The translations under genes were made by a program, and so were the position numbers. From assembly GCF_000718985.1 (NCBI RefSeq), contig NZ_JODL01000011.1, positions 1-64,000 on the forward strand: DNA of 64,000 bases, given 5' to 3'. The stretch is from Streptomyces megasporus. Lineage in GTDB: Bacteria > Actinomycetota > Actinomycetes > Streptomycetales > Streptomycetaceae. Shown here piece after piece: positions 1 to 8,869 of the stretch. The first letter of the stretch is position 1; each line of letters opens with the position of its first letter. The notes beneath the pieces are model-generated. The model was not told where the DNA came from. It did no database searches and worked only from the letters and a program-made list of their open reading frames with translations.

Positions 1-262
1 CCACCCCACGAGCATGAGACCAACCACTACGCTCAACACCAGCCCCAACCGGCGGCTGGAGTCAACGCATAGAGCCTCCACCGATCCCGGAGCGGTTCAA
101 CGATCCGACGGGACTCAAGACACGTTCGGGTTGGCGTGAGCTTGTGCACGGTTTTAGCCATCTGCGAGGACCGTACACCTACCTCGCTGACGGTTAGTTA
201 GTAGAATCATACCCGGCTGCACACTGCAAGACATGGTTGACAGTTGACGAGCGGGGGCATGG

Positions 263-2503
263 GTGGACTCCGAGAACGCGAAGGCGTATCTCCGGCCGCG
301 GGCCCGGCTCATGAGCACGCTCGGCGAAGAACTAATCAGCAACGAACGCGTCGCCCTCACCGAGCTGGTGAAGAACGCCTACGACGCGGACGCCAGCCTC
401 GTCCTGATCCGCTTCAACCCTCCCCTTGAAGAAGGTGAGGGCTCGATCGAGATCTGGGACAACGGGCACGGCATGTCGCCTGCCACGGTGCGCGGCACGT
501 GGATGGAGATCGCTACCCCGCACAGGCACCGAAACCCACGCAGTGAGTCAGGTGGGCGTCGCGTGCTGGGCGCCAAGGGCATCGGCCGGTTCGCCTCAGC
601 TCGACTTGGCCATACCGCCACAATCACGACTCGGCGGGTCGATGAGCAGGAAGTCACCCTTCGCATCGACTGGGGGGACTTCACGGATGGTGACGCGTAC
701 CTGGATGAGGTTCCGGTCTCCCTGTCCACGACCACTCCGAGCGTCTTCGTAGACGGAGGTATAGCAGCGCAGACCTTTTCCGAAGTCCTCCGGGAATTTC
801 AGTCAGCGCTCGCTACAGCCGTCGGCACAGCGCATGGCACCGTGGTCCGACTCGAGAGACTTCGCACGGCTTGGGGAACGAACGAGATTGAGGCCCTCAA
901 GCGTTCCCTGTCCAGGCTCCTCCCCCCGCCACCTCCCGCCGAGCTCTCTGTGCCGGACCAGCCGGAGTTCTCGATCTACATCGACACTCCGGAGGGGCCG
1001 CTCCGCCACCACAGCGGGTTCGTTGCTGCGAGTGAGACACTAGCCCATCCCCGCTATCGCCTCGTCGGCGCCGTGGATGCTGACGGGGACGCGCGCCTGG
1101 CCATTTACGCCGGCGGCGAAGAACCAGTAGAGGTCGTCCAGGACAACCTCCGGAAGGACTCGAAGAGACCCTCGTGTGGCCCTCTGAAACTGGACTTCCG
1201 AGTCTGGGACCTTGAGTCGTCGGCCATCAAGCCGCTCCTGGCACTCGACACCAGCGCGAGGAACACCAACGACGTACGGGAACTCATCCGGAACAACAGC
1301 GGTGTGGCCCTGTACCGGGACGGGTTCCGTGTGCAGCCGTTCGGGGAACCCGGGTTCGACTGGCTTGGTTTCGACCAGCGACGCATCAACAACCCGACGC
1401 TGCGTCTCTCCAACCGGCAAGTGGCGGGATTCGTCTACATCTCGGCCGATGACAACCCCGGCCTCCTGGACCGCTCGCACCGCGAAGGACTGATCGACAC
1501 CCCGGAGTACGAGGAACTGAAGGCAGTCATACTCCAGGCGATTGCCAGGTTGGAGACGCAACGCTACCGGCTGCGTCGGGAACCCGCTGCTCCGACGGAC
1601 GCCCCGCTCCTTGCCGGGCCGTCCAAAGGCAGGGGCCACGGGCTCTTCCAGAACTTCAACCTGGACCCGCTGCGACAGGTGGCTGCCGAGCGGCACCCAG
1701 ATGACATCATCCTCAGCCGCGCCATCGAAGAAGCCACGGAGACGATCAACGAAGGCGTACGCAAGGTACAGGAGGTCATCGCCCAGTTCTCCCGTCTCGC
1801 GACCCTGGGAACCCTGGTCGATGTTGTCCTCCACGACGGACGTACGGCCCTTTCCCGCATCGGCGTGGGCCTTCGCCGCCTCGGCAAGATCACCACGAAG
1901 GTCGAGACACACGATGTGGAGTTGTCAGCTGCGCTGGGCAAGCTGCGGACGGACTTCACCGCACAGGAGAGGGCTCTCGACCGGCTCTTCGCTCGCATCG
2001 AGCCACTCAGCGGACGGAAACGTGGACGGCCCCGCCGGCTCTCTCTGCACCAGAGCATTTCCGAAGCCGTTGACGTACTGGAGTCGGAGATCACCAAGCA
2101 CGGTGTAGACGTGAAGATCGGCGGGGAGGACGTGATCGTCACTGCCGAGCCAGGTGACATCAGGACTCTTGTGGTCAACCTCGTGAGCAACGCCGTGTAC
2201 TGGCTCTCCACCATGCCCAAGGGCACCCCCCGCGAAATCCTGATCGAGACGGAGCGTAACCATGAGGGCGAACTGGACGTGGTTGACATCACGGTCAGTG
2301 ACAACGGCCCTGGGGTGCGCGAGGAGATCAAGGATCTGATCTTCGAGACCTACTTCAGTGACAAGCCTGATGGCGTCGGCCTCGGCCTCAGCATCGCAGG
2401 CAGCGTCGTGAAGGACTTCTACGACGGCGACTTGGGGCTGGTGAGCCCCGGCACCCTCTCGGGTGCGAGTTTCCGGGCACGACTGCGAAGGAGAGTTGGG
2501 TGA
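263..2503 (+). CDS. Twin-GHKL ATPase / histidine-kinase-like protein
   Basis: Encodes 746 aa from a GTG start. The N-terminal third is a GHKL (Hsp90/MutL/MORC-like) ATPase: N-box ELVKNAYDADA around residues 34-44, G1 box DNGHGM at 66-71 and G2 box GAKGIGRF at 103-110. The C-terminal third is a second, histidine-kinase-type GHKL module with N-box NLVSNA near 639, DNGPGV near 680 and GVGLGLS near 704. Between them LHDGRTAL (His524) looks like a phosphoacceptor H-box after a helical stretch. There are no membrane segments, so it is probably cytosolic. It overlaps the downstream receiver gene by 4 bp (GTGA), implying coupled translation. A signalling ATPase that phosphorylates the neighbour is the natural inference; a defence role is only a hypothesis from its location on an integrated element. 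Confidence 0.8.
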   Translation: MDSENAKAYLRPRARLMSTLGEELISNERVALTELVKNAYDADASLVLIRFNPPLEEGEGSIEIWDNGHGMSPATVRGTWMEIATPHRHRNPRSESGGRRVLGAKGIGRFASARLGHTATITTRRVDEQEVTLRIDWGDFTDGDAYLDEVPVSLSTTTPSVFVDGGIAAQTFSEVLREFQSALATAVGTAHGTVVRLERLRTAWGTNEIEALKRSLSRLLPPPPPAELSVPDQPEFSIYIDTPEGPLRHHSGFVAASETLAHPRYRLVGAVDADGDARLAIYAGGEEPVEVVQDNLRKDSKRPSCGPLKLDFRVWDLESSAIKPLLALDTSARNTNDVRELIRNNSGVALYRDGFRVQPFGEPGFDWLGFDQRRINNPTLRLSNRQVAGFVYISADDNPGLLDRSHREGLIDTPEYEELKAVILQAIARLETQRYRLRREPAAPTDAPLLAGPSKGRGHGLFQNFNLDPLRQVAAERHPDDIILSRAIEEATETINEGVRKVQEVIAQFSRLATLGTLVDVVLHDGRTALSRIGVGLRRLGKITTKVETHDVELSAALGKLRTDFTAQERALDRLFARIEPLSGRKRGRPRRLSLHQSISEAVDVLESEITKHGVDVKIGGEDVIVTAEPGDIRTLVVNLVSNAVYWLSTMPKGTPREILIETERNHEGELDVVDITVSDNGPGVREEIKDLIFETYFSDKPDGVGLGLSIAGSVVKDFYDGDLGLVSPGTLSGASFRARLRRRVG

Positions 2504-3735
2504 CGTCGACGGACGTTGCGTATCGGGTGCTCATAGTCGATGACGACGCCCAGATGATCGCGGACCTTCGCGAAGTGCTGTCCGAGGAGCTCACAGACCT
2601 CGGGGAGATCCACTTCGAGTCCGAGCAGGACTTCGCCGCAGCCGAGCAGCGGTTGATCGACGAGGACTTCGACCTAGTCATCCTCGACGTCCGCGACGCC
2701 GCCGATGGCAGGCCCTCCGCCGCCATCGAAGGACGGGGACACGAACTGTACGACGCCATCGCCGGCGTGCGGTGGCTGCCCGTGGTCTTCTTCACAGCTG
2801 TCCCTCAACAGGTGCGTGACCTGGAGAAGCCTCCACTCATTCGTGTGGTGACCAAGAACGCCTGGGACGACGTCGCTCCCGCAGTCCGGGACGGGCTGCT
2901 CTCGGGAGTGTCGGAGTTGAGGCGTCGTATCTCCGGTCTCGTCGAGCGCAAGGTCCGCATTTTCCTCCGTGACGTCGTGGCCCCGCACTGGCACGAGATG
3001 GCGGGCGCTGATCCCCACGAGATCACCCCGATTATCGTCAACCGCCTCGCGGCCGAGCTCAGGGAGAACGGCCCCAGCGAACTGGGCTACGCCGGGGACG
3101 GCGAGGCGGTCGCCACTGCCGGCCAACCCTCCGCTGCGCGGGTCTACTTGAAGCCGTGCGTGACCCACCACCTCACCGCCACGGACCTCGTGGTCAGCCC
3201 CGGGGGCGATTGGTGGATCGTCCTCACCCCCGCTTGCGACCTGTATGAGGACCACCCGGACGCCAACGTGGCGAGACCTCGTAAGGCCAAGGCACAGTAC
3301 GTTCGCCTGGCCAAGGCTGACCGCATCTTCACCGAGGACGGCGAGGAGTCGGAGTCGCCAGCGATCGCCACATGGCTGGCCAGCTCGAAGAGCAACAGCC
3401 ACAAGGACCAGGCCAAACAGGTCTTCGGGGACAAGCAGAACCGGTACCGCGCTCTTCCTGGCTACCTCGACATCCCCGACCTCTTGGTCGACTTCGAGAA
3501 CGTGGTATCCGTCCCGCTCGCCGAGGCACGAACCTGGCGACGTGTCGCAACCCTCGACAGCCCGTTCTCGGAGGCGATGCTCATCGCGTACAGCCGCTCG
3601 GTGGGGCGTATCGGAACCCCGGACCTCAGCTTCGACGACGTGAAAGTGCGGTTGGAACTCGAGAAGCCGAAGCCCAGGCACCTGCCGACGCAGGCTTCCA
3701 CGTCATCAGCAAACGGCGAGATTGTGAAGGACTGA
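2500..3735 (+). CDS. Receiver-domain protein with unassigned C-terminal domain
   Basis: Encodes 411 aa, starting at a GTG that overlaps the stop of the GHKL gene. Residues 1-130 form a CheY-like receiver: acidic pocket Asp14-16, phosphoacceptor Asp63 (ILDVRD), Thr99 (FFTA) and Lys119 (VTKN), so all conserved phosphorylation residues are present. The remaining 280 residues contain no recognisable helix-turn-helix. They include a LTPACDL motif (Cys246) and an Asp-rich C-terminal segment with RIGTPD. I do not recognise this domain. It is likely the effector or output of the upstream kinase-like ATPase; the output could be enzymatic or protein binding rather than transcriptional. Only about 250 bp separate it from the attachment site. 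Confidence 0.75.
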   Translation: MTSTDVAYRVLIVDDDAQMIADLREVLSEELTDLGEIHFESEQDFAAAEQRLIDEDFDLVILDVRDAADGRPSAAIEGRGHELYDAIAGVRWLPVVFFTAVPQQVRDLEKPPLIRVVTKNAWDDVAPAVRDGLLSGVSELRRRISGLVERKVRIFLRDVVAPHWHEMAGADPHEITPIIVNRLAAELRENGPSELGYAGDGEAVATAGQPSAARVYLKPCVTHHLTATDLVVSPGGDWWIVLTPACDLYEDHPDANVARPRKAKAQYVRLAKADRIFTEDGEESESPAIATWLASSKSNSHKDQAKQVFGDKQNRYRALPGYLDIPDLLVDFENVVSVPLAEARTWRRVATLDSPFSEAMLIAYSRSVGRIGTPDLSFDDVKVRLELEKPKPRHLPTQASTSSANGEIVKD

Positions 3736-3989
3736 GATTCCCGGCGTTCAGACACCGTGCGCGACCATCAGCGGAGGGCACGCCGGGCGCGGGAGCCTTG
3801 GCCCTCGTTGTGGTCGACACATAGATGCCTTGACATAGACCTACACGCCGCCGGTGGGCACCACGCCCTGGGAGCCATCTGGGAGCTAACCCGCTCCCCG
3901 AGCCCCTTCCAGGCCGCGCGACACCAACCAAGCCCACCCACCTGACCTGCGAAAATGCCATCGAGGCTGGCAGGCTCCCCAACCGAACC

Positions 3990-4034
3990 TCGTTCGGGAC
4001 GAAGAGGTCGTGGGTTCAAATCCCGCCACCCCGA
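3990..4034 (+). repeat. att site: 3' fragment of tRNA-Pro(CGG)
   Basis: The sequence contains the anticodon loop TTCGGGA (3993-3999, anticodon CGG), the 3' anticodon stem, variable loop, the T arm with GGTTCAAAT and the acceptor strand CACCCCG plus discriminator A (4027-4034). No matching 5' acceptor strand, D arm or complete 5' anticodon stem exists upstream; identity stops at about 3990, where the stem base at 3989 no longer pairs. This identifies the fragment as an integration scar rather than a functional tRNA. It should match the 3' end of an intact tRNA-Pro at the other end of the element. Confidence 0.8.
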
Positions 4035-4042
4035 CGCAGGTC

Positions 4043-4076
4043 AGAGGCCCTGCCGGAGAGATCCGGCAGGGCCTCT
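4043..4076 (+). terminator. tRNA-Pro terminator hairpin
   Basis: A perfect 15-bp GC-rich stem (4043-4057 with 4062-4076) closes a 4-nt loop immediately after the tRNA fragment. There is no long T-tract, as usual in streptomycetes. It marks the original chromosomal side of the integration site. Confidence 0.75.
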
Positions 4077-4653
4077 GTCGTGCTCGGGAAGCCAAGCGGG
4101 GAGCCATCCGAATCAGATCGGTGGGCCCCGTCACTCCTGACCGCAGCGCCCCGCGTCGGGCTCTGGTCGGCGAGCGAGCCCCTGACGCACCCGGCTCCGT
4201 GTCCCCTTCCCCGGCGGCCCGGTGAGCGTCCGGACCTCGCGGGCATGGGTGCGGTGTGGCTTCCGGGGCGACGCGGAAGGGGCCGCGCTCCGCCTCGGCC
4301 CGGGGTGCCTCCTCGTGCCTGCTCTTGGGCCTCGACCGGAACCGGCACGGCGACATTCGCCTCGCCGAGCTCATCAAGGTGCGCGCCCAAGTGCGCGGCC
4401 AGACCCGCGAGTTGCTCGTCGCCCCTCTGGTGAAGCGCCGAGCGGTTTCCGCGTACCGGACTTTGGAAGTCGTCGGGAAACTGATGCCCGGGCACTCCCG
4501 AACAGTACGGTGCCCTCCGCTCCGACACCCGAGGTCTCCTGCCGGAGTGGGGGCGGGCCGCCCCCGCGCATCGGGGCGGTGGGGCGTCGCGCATGATGAG
4601 GGCGGCGGTCGGCGCGGTGCCGGGACGCCGTACGGCAGCGGACGGGAAGCACC
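4077..4653. other. Intergenic, no gene supported
   Basis: About 580 bp between the tRNA terminator and the exonuclease gene. On the minus strand, roughly 4310-4500 reads with a fairly natural amino-acid composition but has no good start, ribosome site or recognisable family; it may be a decayed gene. No promoter could be assigned. Confidence 0.4.
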
Positions 4654-6222
4654 ATGTTCCACCCCCTTCACCTCGTGCGCGACGGAGGCGTTGACGCCCT
4701 CGCCTTTGAGTACACGATCGTGGACGTCGAGACGACCGGTCTCGATCCGCGGCGTGGGCACCGGGTGTGTGAGATCGCGGTGGTGCGCGTCCGCGGCGAC
4801 GGCGAGGTGGTGGAGGAGTTCTCCTCGATGGTGAACCCCGGCCGCCGCATTCCGCGGGAGGTCGCCGAGTACCACGGGATCGGCGACGCGGACGTCGCCG
4901 GGGCGCCGTCCTTCGCGCAGCTCGCGGGCACCCTGCTCCGGATGGCGCGGGGCGCCGTGGTCGTCGCGCACAACCTCCCCTTCGAGGAGGCGTTCCTGGA
5001 CGCGGAGTTCGCCCGCCTGGGCCTGCCGCTGCCGGAGTTTCCCGGGCTCTGCACGGTGACCGCCTTCCGTTCCCAGGCGGACTGGCCCGCGTACCGGCTC
5101 TCCGGTTCGGTCAGAAGCCTCTCCGGTGAGTGGCCCCGCACCGAGCACGTCGCCCTGGCCGACGCCCGCAACACGGCGTCGGCGTTGACGACGCTGCTGA
5201 CCAGGGCCCCGCTGCGGCTCGGGCTGCGGCCCTCCCCCGTGTGGCCTTCCCCGTCCGACCTGCCCGACCCGTCCGACCTTCCGGACGCCGCCCGCGCCGT
5301 GGCCCGCACCTACTGGGCCGGTCACCGGGGCGATCTGGCCGCGCTGTGCCGTTCCCTGCCGCTCAGGACCCGCATGTCGCCGGACCCGTCGGCCGTGGCC
5401 GAGTACCGCTCGGCCCTGGAGACCGCTCTGGCCGGTGGGTTCCACATCGACGGGGACGACATCGCGGAGCTGGGCGACATGATGGGCGCGGCCGGTTTCG
5501 ACCGGCAGACGGTGCGCGCCGTGCACCGCGAGGTGTGGCGTGCCGCACACCGGAGTATGGAGGTGCCGGTTCCGGACCGCACGGCCCGCGCGTTGCGTTG
5601 GCTGGCGCAGGATCTGGACGTGCCCGAACTCGTCGGCGAACTGCCGCCCATCCACGACGAGCTGAGCGGTGTGCGCCTGGTACCGCGCGGTGACGACGCC
5701 GACGTGCGGGCCGTGGTCGCCTGGGCCGAGCGCCATGGCGCCTCCGCCTCGTCCCGCCCGTCCAAGACCACTTCCATGATCGTCACCACGGACGTCGAGA
5801 GGGCTTCCCGGCTCAAGGTCGTGCGGGAGCACGGCATACCCGTCCTTCCTCCCCGGGACGCCGAGGCCGAACTGCGCCGCAGGGTCGCGGTCGCGGCCGA
5901 GCGTCCCCGCCGGCCCGAGCCGGACGCGGAGGACGACCGTCTCGTGTTCCCCGTTCCCGGCCCGCCCACGGGCTGGCGCGACCACGAGATACCCGCCGAA
6001 CTGTGCGAGGGCGCGTATGTCCGTCCGGTCCGCCGGCTCGCGGAGGCGGCGGCCGACCCCGCGGTGTCGCAAGTCCGCTTCGGCAGGGACCCGCGTCCCA
6101 CGCTGACGGTTCACCGGGGCGCCCTCTCCGGCGAGTTGCGGGAAGGTCTGGAGATACTGCGCGGCCGGGACGGGCTGGTGGTCGAGGTGGTGTCCGGGAG
6201 GGCATCCGCCCCACGCCCCTGA
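4654..6222 (+). CDS. DEDDh 3'-5' exonuclease (DnaQ-like)
   Basis: 522 aa; ATG preceded by a GGGAAG ribosome site. Residues 20-180 form a DnaQ/epsilon-type exonuclease: Exo I DVETTGLDP (Asp24, Glu26), Exo II AHNLPFEEAF and Exo III HVALAD (His165, Asp170). In Exo II the usual HNxxFD aspartate appears as glutamate (HNLPFE, Glu111), with another Glu and an Asp nearby, so metal binding may be altered. A region around residues 345-410 resembles a BRCT-like fold (STMIVTTDVE-type pattern), which is only suggestive. Streptomycetes carry several such stand-alone exonucleases; the role is probably DNA repair or turnover. It has no operon partner; the next gene is convergent. Confidence 0.85.
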   Translation: MFHPLHLVRDGGVDALAFEYTIVDVETTGLDPRRGHRVCEIAVVRVRGDGEVVEEFSSMVNPGRRIPREVAEYHGIGDADVAGAPSFAQLAGTLLRMARGAVVVAHNLPFEEAFLDAEFARLGLPLPEFPGLCTVTAFRSQADWPAYRLSGSVRSLSGEWPRTEHVALADARNTASALTTLLTRAPLRLGLRPSPVWPSPSDLPDPSDLPDAARAVARTYWAGHRGDLAALCRSLPLRTRMSPDPSAVAEYRSALETALAGGFHIDGDDIAELGDMMGAAGFDRQTVRAVHREVWRAAHRSMEVPVPDRTARALRWLAQDLDVPELVGELPPIHDELSGVRLVPRGDDADVRAVVAWAERHGASASSRPSKTTSMIVTTDVERASRLKVVREHGIPVLPPRDAEAELRRRVAVAAERPRRPEPDAEDDRLVFPVPGPPTGWRDHEIPAELCEGAYVRPVRRLAEAAADPAVSQVRFGRDPRPTLTVHRGALSGELREGLEILRGRDGLVVEVVSGRASAPRP

Positions 6223-6559
6223 CCCGCGAAGGCCCTCTGAGACCCACGGACCGCTCCCTGTCGAACCCCTGCCGAGGCCCTTGCCGAGCCTCTGCCGAAC
6301 CCGGCCCCGGCGTCTCTCCCCGGCCGATCTTCACCGGCTCGTGCGAGCGCACCACCCGCGCCCCCGACGGCACGGACGACGCCCCGGACCGCGTGCCGCC
6401 GTCCCCTGCGCGGCCAGGGCGGTGCTCCCCGGCCCCACCCCATCGGCGCGATGGCGGTGCCCGCGGGCCCTTCGCTGTCACGACTCAGACGGGAGGAGAG
6501 AGCGGGATCCATGCCCGTTCGTCGGAGGAAATCACCGGGCGGGATTCAGCGGGCGGGGA
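6223..6559. other. Intergenic between convergent genes
   Basis: About 340 bp of GC-rich DNA separating the exonuclease stop from the SURF1 stop. I see no gene, tRNA or clear terminator in it. Confidence 0.4.
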
Positions 6560-7462
6560 TCACCGGGCGGAGTCGCCGACGGTGTCCCGGGCCGCCTCCG
6601 GGTCCGAGGCGTCGGAGGTTCCCGGAGCGCCGGCGGGGGTCGGCGCGGTCTCCGGTTCGATGCCGAGGGCGAGGTCGCGGGCGATCTCCACCTCGCGGCG
6701 GAACAGCCGGTACCACATGAAGAGGACGAACCCGGCGAAGACGAACCACTGGGCGGTGTAGCCCAGGTTCTGGAACGCCTTGGCGTCCAGCCCGGAGCCC
6801 TCCGGCGCGACCGGCGGCACCGCCTTCATCGGCTCCTGCGTCTCCTGGACGGTGATCCACGCGTTGTGGACGTCGTAGGGCACCTCGTTGACGAGGGTGG
6901 CGGCGCTGATGATGCCGAGTTGTCCGTCGGGCATGGCTCCGGCGCGCGCGCCCCTGGAGGACTGGCTCTCCGGCGCCTGGATCAGGCCGAGGACGGTCAC
7001 CTCGCCGTCCGGTGCCTCGGGCACTCGGGAGGGGTCCGCCTCGCCGGGCAGCCAGCCGCGGACGACGGGGAGCGCGCGGTCCCCGTCGACGCGCAGCATG
7101 GTCAGGACGTAAAAGCCGGCGCGGTCGTCGACGCGGCGTTCGGGCACCAGGAACTCGTGGTCCGTGTCGTAGCGGCCGGTGACCCGGGCCGGTTCCCCGA
7201 CGGTGTCCTCGGTGAGGGGCAGCAGGTCGTCCAGCGGCCGGGCCTCGGCGTCCGAGATCCCGTCGGAGGTGCGTTCCCGCCGGTCCTGGTGCGAGTCCAC
7301 ACGGTCCTCGAAGCGGTCGAGCTGCCAGCTACCCATGAAGAGGCAGACGGGGATCGACAGCAGCAGGAAGAGGTTGATCGCCCACCAGCGCGGGGTCAGC
7401 AGGAACCGATACACGCCTTCAACGGTACGGCGAGGTCTCGACTCCGCCCCACTCGCCCCCAC
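6560..7462 (-). CDS. SURF1 family cytochrome oxidase assembly protein
   Basis: Up to 300 aa. SURF1 proteins help assemble haem-copper cytochrome oxidase in the membrane. The sequence has the family architecture: an N-terminal membrane helix (after FLLTPRWW), a central extracytoplasmic domain with the GRYD and VVRGWLP motifs, and a second helix near residues 230-250 (WFVFAGFVLFMWYRLF), followed by an acidic tail. The GTG at 7462 gives the longest form; homologues usually begin at the YRFLLTPRWW segment, corresponding to a GTG at 7414, which has a poor ribosome site. The gene is downstream of, and in the same direction as, the sigma factor/membrane protein pair but separated by about 100 bp. 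Confidence 0.88.
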   Translation of the reverse strand: MGASGAESRPRRTVEGVYRFLLTPRWWAINLFLLLSIPVCLFMGSWQLDRFEDRVDSHQDRRERTSDGISDAEARPLDDLLPLTEDTVGEPARVTGRYDTDHEFLVPERRVDDRAGFYVLTMLRVDGDRALPVVRGWLPGEADPSRVPEAPDGEVTVLGLIQAPESQSSRGARAGAMPDGQLGIISAATLVNEVPYDVHNAWITVQETQEPMKAVPPVAPEGSGLDAKAFQNLGYTAQWFVFAGFVLFMWYRLFRREVEIARDLALGIEPETAPTPAGAPGTSDASDPEAARDTVGDSAR

Positions 7463-7561
7463 CGCGCGGCCCCCGTGTCCCTCTCCGCGCGGTGGGCCGG
7501 CCCCGGACCGGCCCCGTGGCGCGGTCCGCCCCGCCCGCCCCGACGTCGTGCGGGCGGGCCG

Positions 7562-8869
7562 TCATCCGGTCAGGACGGCGCCGGTGCGGTACACAGTCCC
7601 GGCGCAGGCGTTCCTGATCTCGACCTTCCCCAGTCGGGGCTCACCGGCCGCCGGAACGTAGCGGAGGATCACCGTGGGCGGGTTCTGACCGCCCACGCCG
7701 CCGGGGGTGTCGTACCCGAGTTGGGGGCTCACGCCGCTGCTGGGCTCCGGCACGAAGTCGCCGCCCTCGCCGCCGCCACCACCGGTGCCGCCCGTGTCGC
7801 CGCCGCCGGTGCCACCGCCGGTGGTGGTGCCGCCGCCGCTCGTGTCACCGCTGCCTCCGGCGCCGCCGCTGCCGGTACCGCCGCCGGTGGTGGTGCCGCC
7901 GCCGCTGCCGCCGTCACCGGGGGTCGGGGCCGGGCCGGGGGCCCGGCACGAGCCGGCGCCCTCCCCGTTCGGCACCCAGGCGAACCGCACCACATACGAC
8001 TGTCCCGGTGCCAGGATGATCGAGGTGGGCTCGGTCGCCGGGTCGGGCAGCCGGGACGCCCGGTCTCCCGGCGTGTGGTGGACGACGCTGATCCCGGAGG
8101 GGTCGGCTCCGCCCGTCGCCGTCGCACTGACCGTGTCGGGGCCCTCGACGCGGCAGGACGAGTCGGAGATGTTGACGACCCGGAACGAGCCGTACACGTG
8201 CCCGTTGGCGTCGGCGGGCTCCGCGCCGGAGCCGCCGTCGCTGAGTTGGGAGCGCAGACAGCTCGGCGAGGTGGGGCCGAGGGTGTCGTTGGACTCGGGT
8301 CCGGCCGAGCTGTCGGCCCCGGAGGAGTCGCTCGGCTCCGACGGGTCGTCCGTGCCGTCGCCGGTCCCGAACTTCCGGTCGGAGCCGCGGCCGGTGGCGT
8401 CGCCGTCCGCGCCGCTTCCCCCGCTCTCCTCCTGCCGGTGGCTGCTGGCGGTGTTGGCGGTGTCGCCGTCCATGACCCGGGCGACCACGCCGCTCTGGGT
8501 CAGGACGGGGGCGGCCACGCCGACGACGAGGGTCGCGGCGACCGCCCCGACCGTCATCTGTCGGCGGCGGGCGCGGCGGGCGGGCACGGCCCGGTGGAGG
8601 CGGTCGAGAGCGTCCGCGGACGGCTCGACGCCCCGCACCGCGTCGTGCATCAGCAGCCGCAGCGCCTGTTCGTCCGGCCCCAGCAGGTCCTGCTCGGTAT
8701 CCCGCTCGGAGCCGTCCTGTTCGGCCGCCTCCCGCCCGGGTGGTTCGTCTCCGTGGTCGCCGCGCGGCTCCTCGCCGCCCGCGGCGGCGCCGCTCGGCTC
8801 GTGTTCGCCGCCCGGCTCGTGTTCGCCGTGCGGGTCGCGCCGTTCCTCGTGCCGTCCGTCGCCGCTCAT
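7562..8869 (-). CDS. Membrane protein paired with ECF sigma factor
   Basis: 435 aa. The first 100 residues are charged and cytoplasmic, with a short helical segment (QALRLLMHDAVRGVEP) that could contact the sigma factor. A single membrane helix follows near residues 105-125, then a long secreted part. The exterior has a beta-rich domain containing four cysteines (including SCLRSQL and SSCRVEG) and a Gly/Thr-rich low-complexity linker (GGGTTTGGG repeats). Its ATG overlaps the sigma factor stop by 4 bp (ATGA), so the two are co-translated. An anti-sigma or sigma-regulating role is inferred from topology and coupling; there is no ZAS zinc motif. Confidence 0.7.
   Translation of the reverse strand: MSGDGRHEERRDPHGEHEPGGEHEPSGAAAGGEEPRGDHGDEPPGREAAEQDGSERDTEQDLLGPDEQALRLLMHDAVRGVEPSADALDRLHRAVPARRARRRQMTVGAVAATLVVGVAAPVLTQSGVVARVMDGDTANTASSHRQEESGGSGADGDATGRGSDRKFGTGDGTDDPSEPSDSSGADSSAGPESNDTLGPTSPSCLRSQLSDGGSGAEPADANGHVYGSFRVVNISDSSCRVEGPDTVSATATGGADPSGISVVHHTPGDRASRLPDPATEPTSIILAPGQSYVVRFAWVPNGEGAGSCRAPGPAPTPGDGGSGGGTTTGGGTGSGGAGGSGDTSGGGTTTGGGTGGGDTGGTGGGGGEGGDFVPEPSSGVSPQLGYDTPGGVGGQNPPTVILRYVPAAGEPRLGKVEIRNACAGTVYRTGAVLTG

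Larger units (their letters stand above)
1..4034. mobile_element. Right end of an element integrated in tRNA-Pro
   Basis: A 45-bp 3' piece of a tRNA-Pro(CGG) gene sits at 3990-4034 without any 5' half, and it is followed directly by a perfect terminator hairpin. This is the scar left when an element recombines into the 3' end of a tRNA gene; the restored intact tRNA should lie left of the window. pSAM2-type actinomycete elements are known to use tRNA-Pro. DNA from 1 to about 3735 is visibly richer in A/T third positions than the core genes further right. No integrase, replication or transfer gene is visible here, so these must be to the left if present. Bases 1-262 hold no recognisable gene. 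The element type is inferred. Confidence 0.6.

Noticed and set aside
181..206. Promoter for the GHKL gene (CTGACG and TAGAAT)
   Set aside because: Only 9 bp separate the hexamers, too short for a sigma-70-type promoter.
4310..4500. Minus-strand stretch with natural-looking protein composition
   Set aside because: No start, ribosome site or family match; could be a decayed gene but is not supportable.
3886..6114. Minus-strand frame over the tRNA-Pro scar and exonuclease
   Set aside because: It contains the familiar false peptide produced by reading a tRNA backwards, and it is antisense to a well-supported exonuclease.
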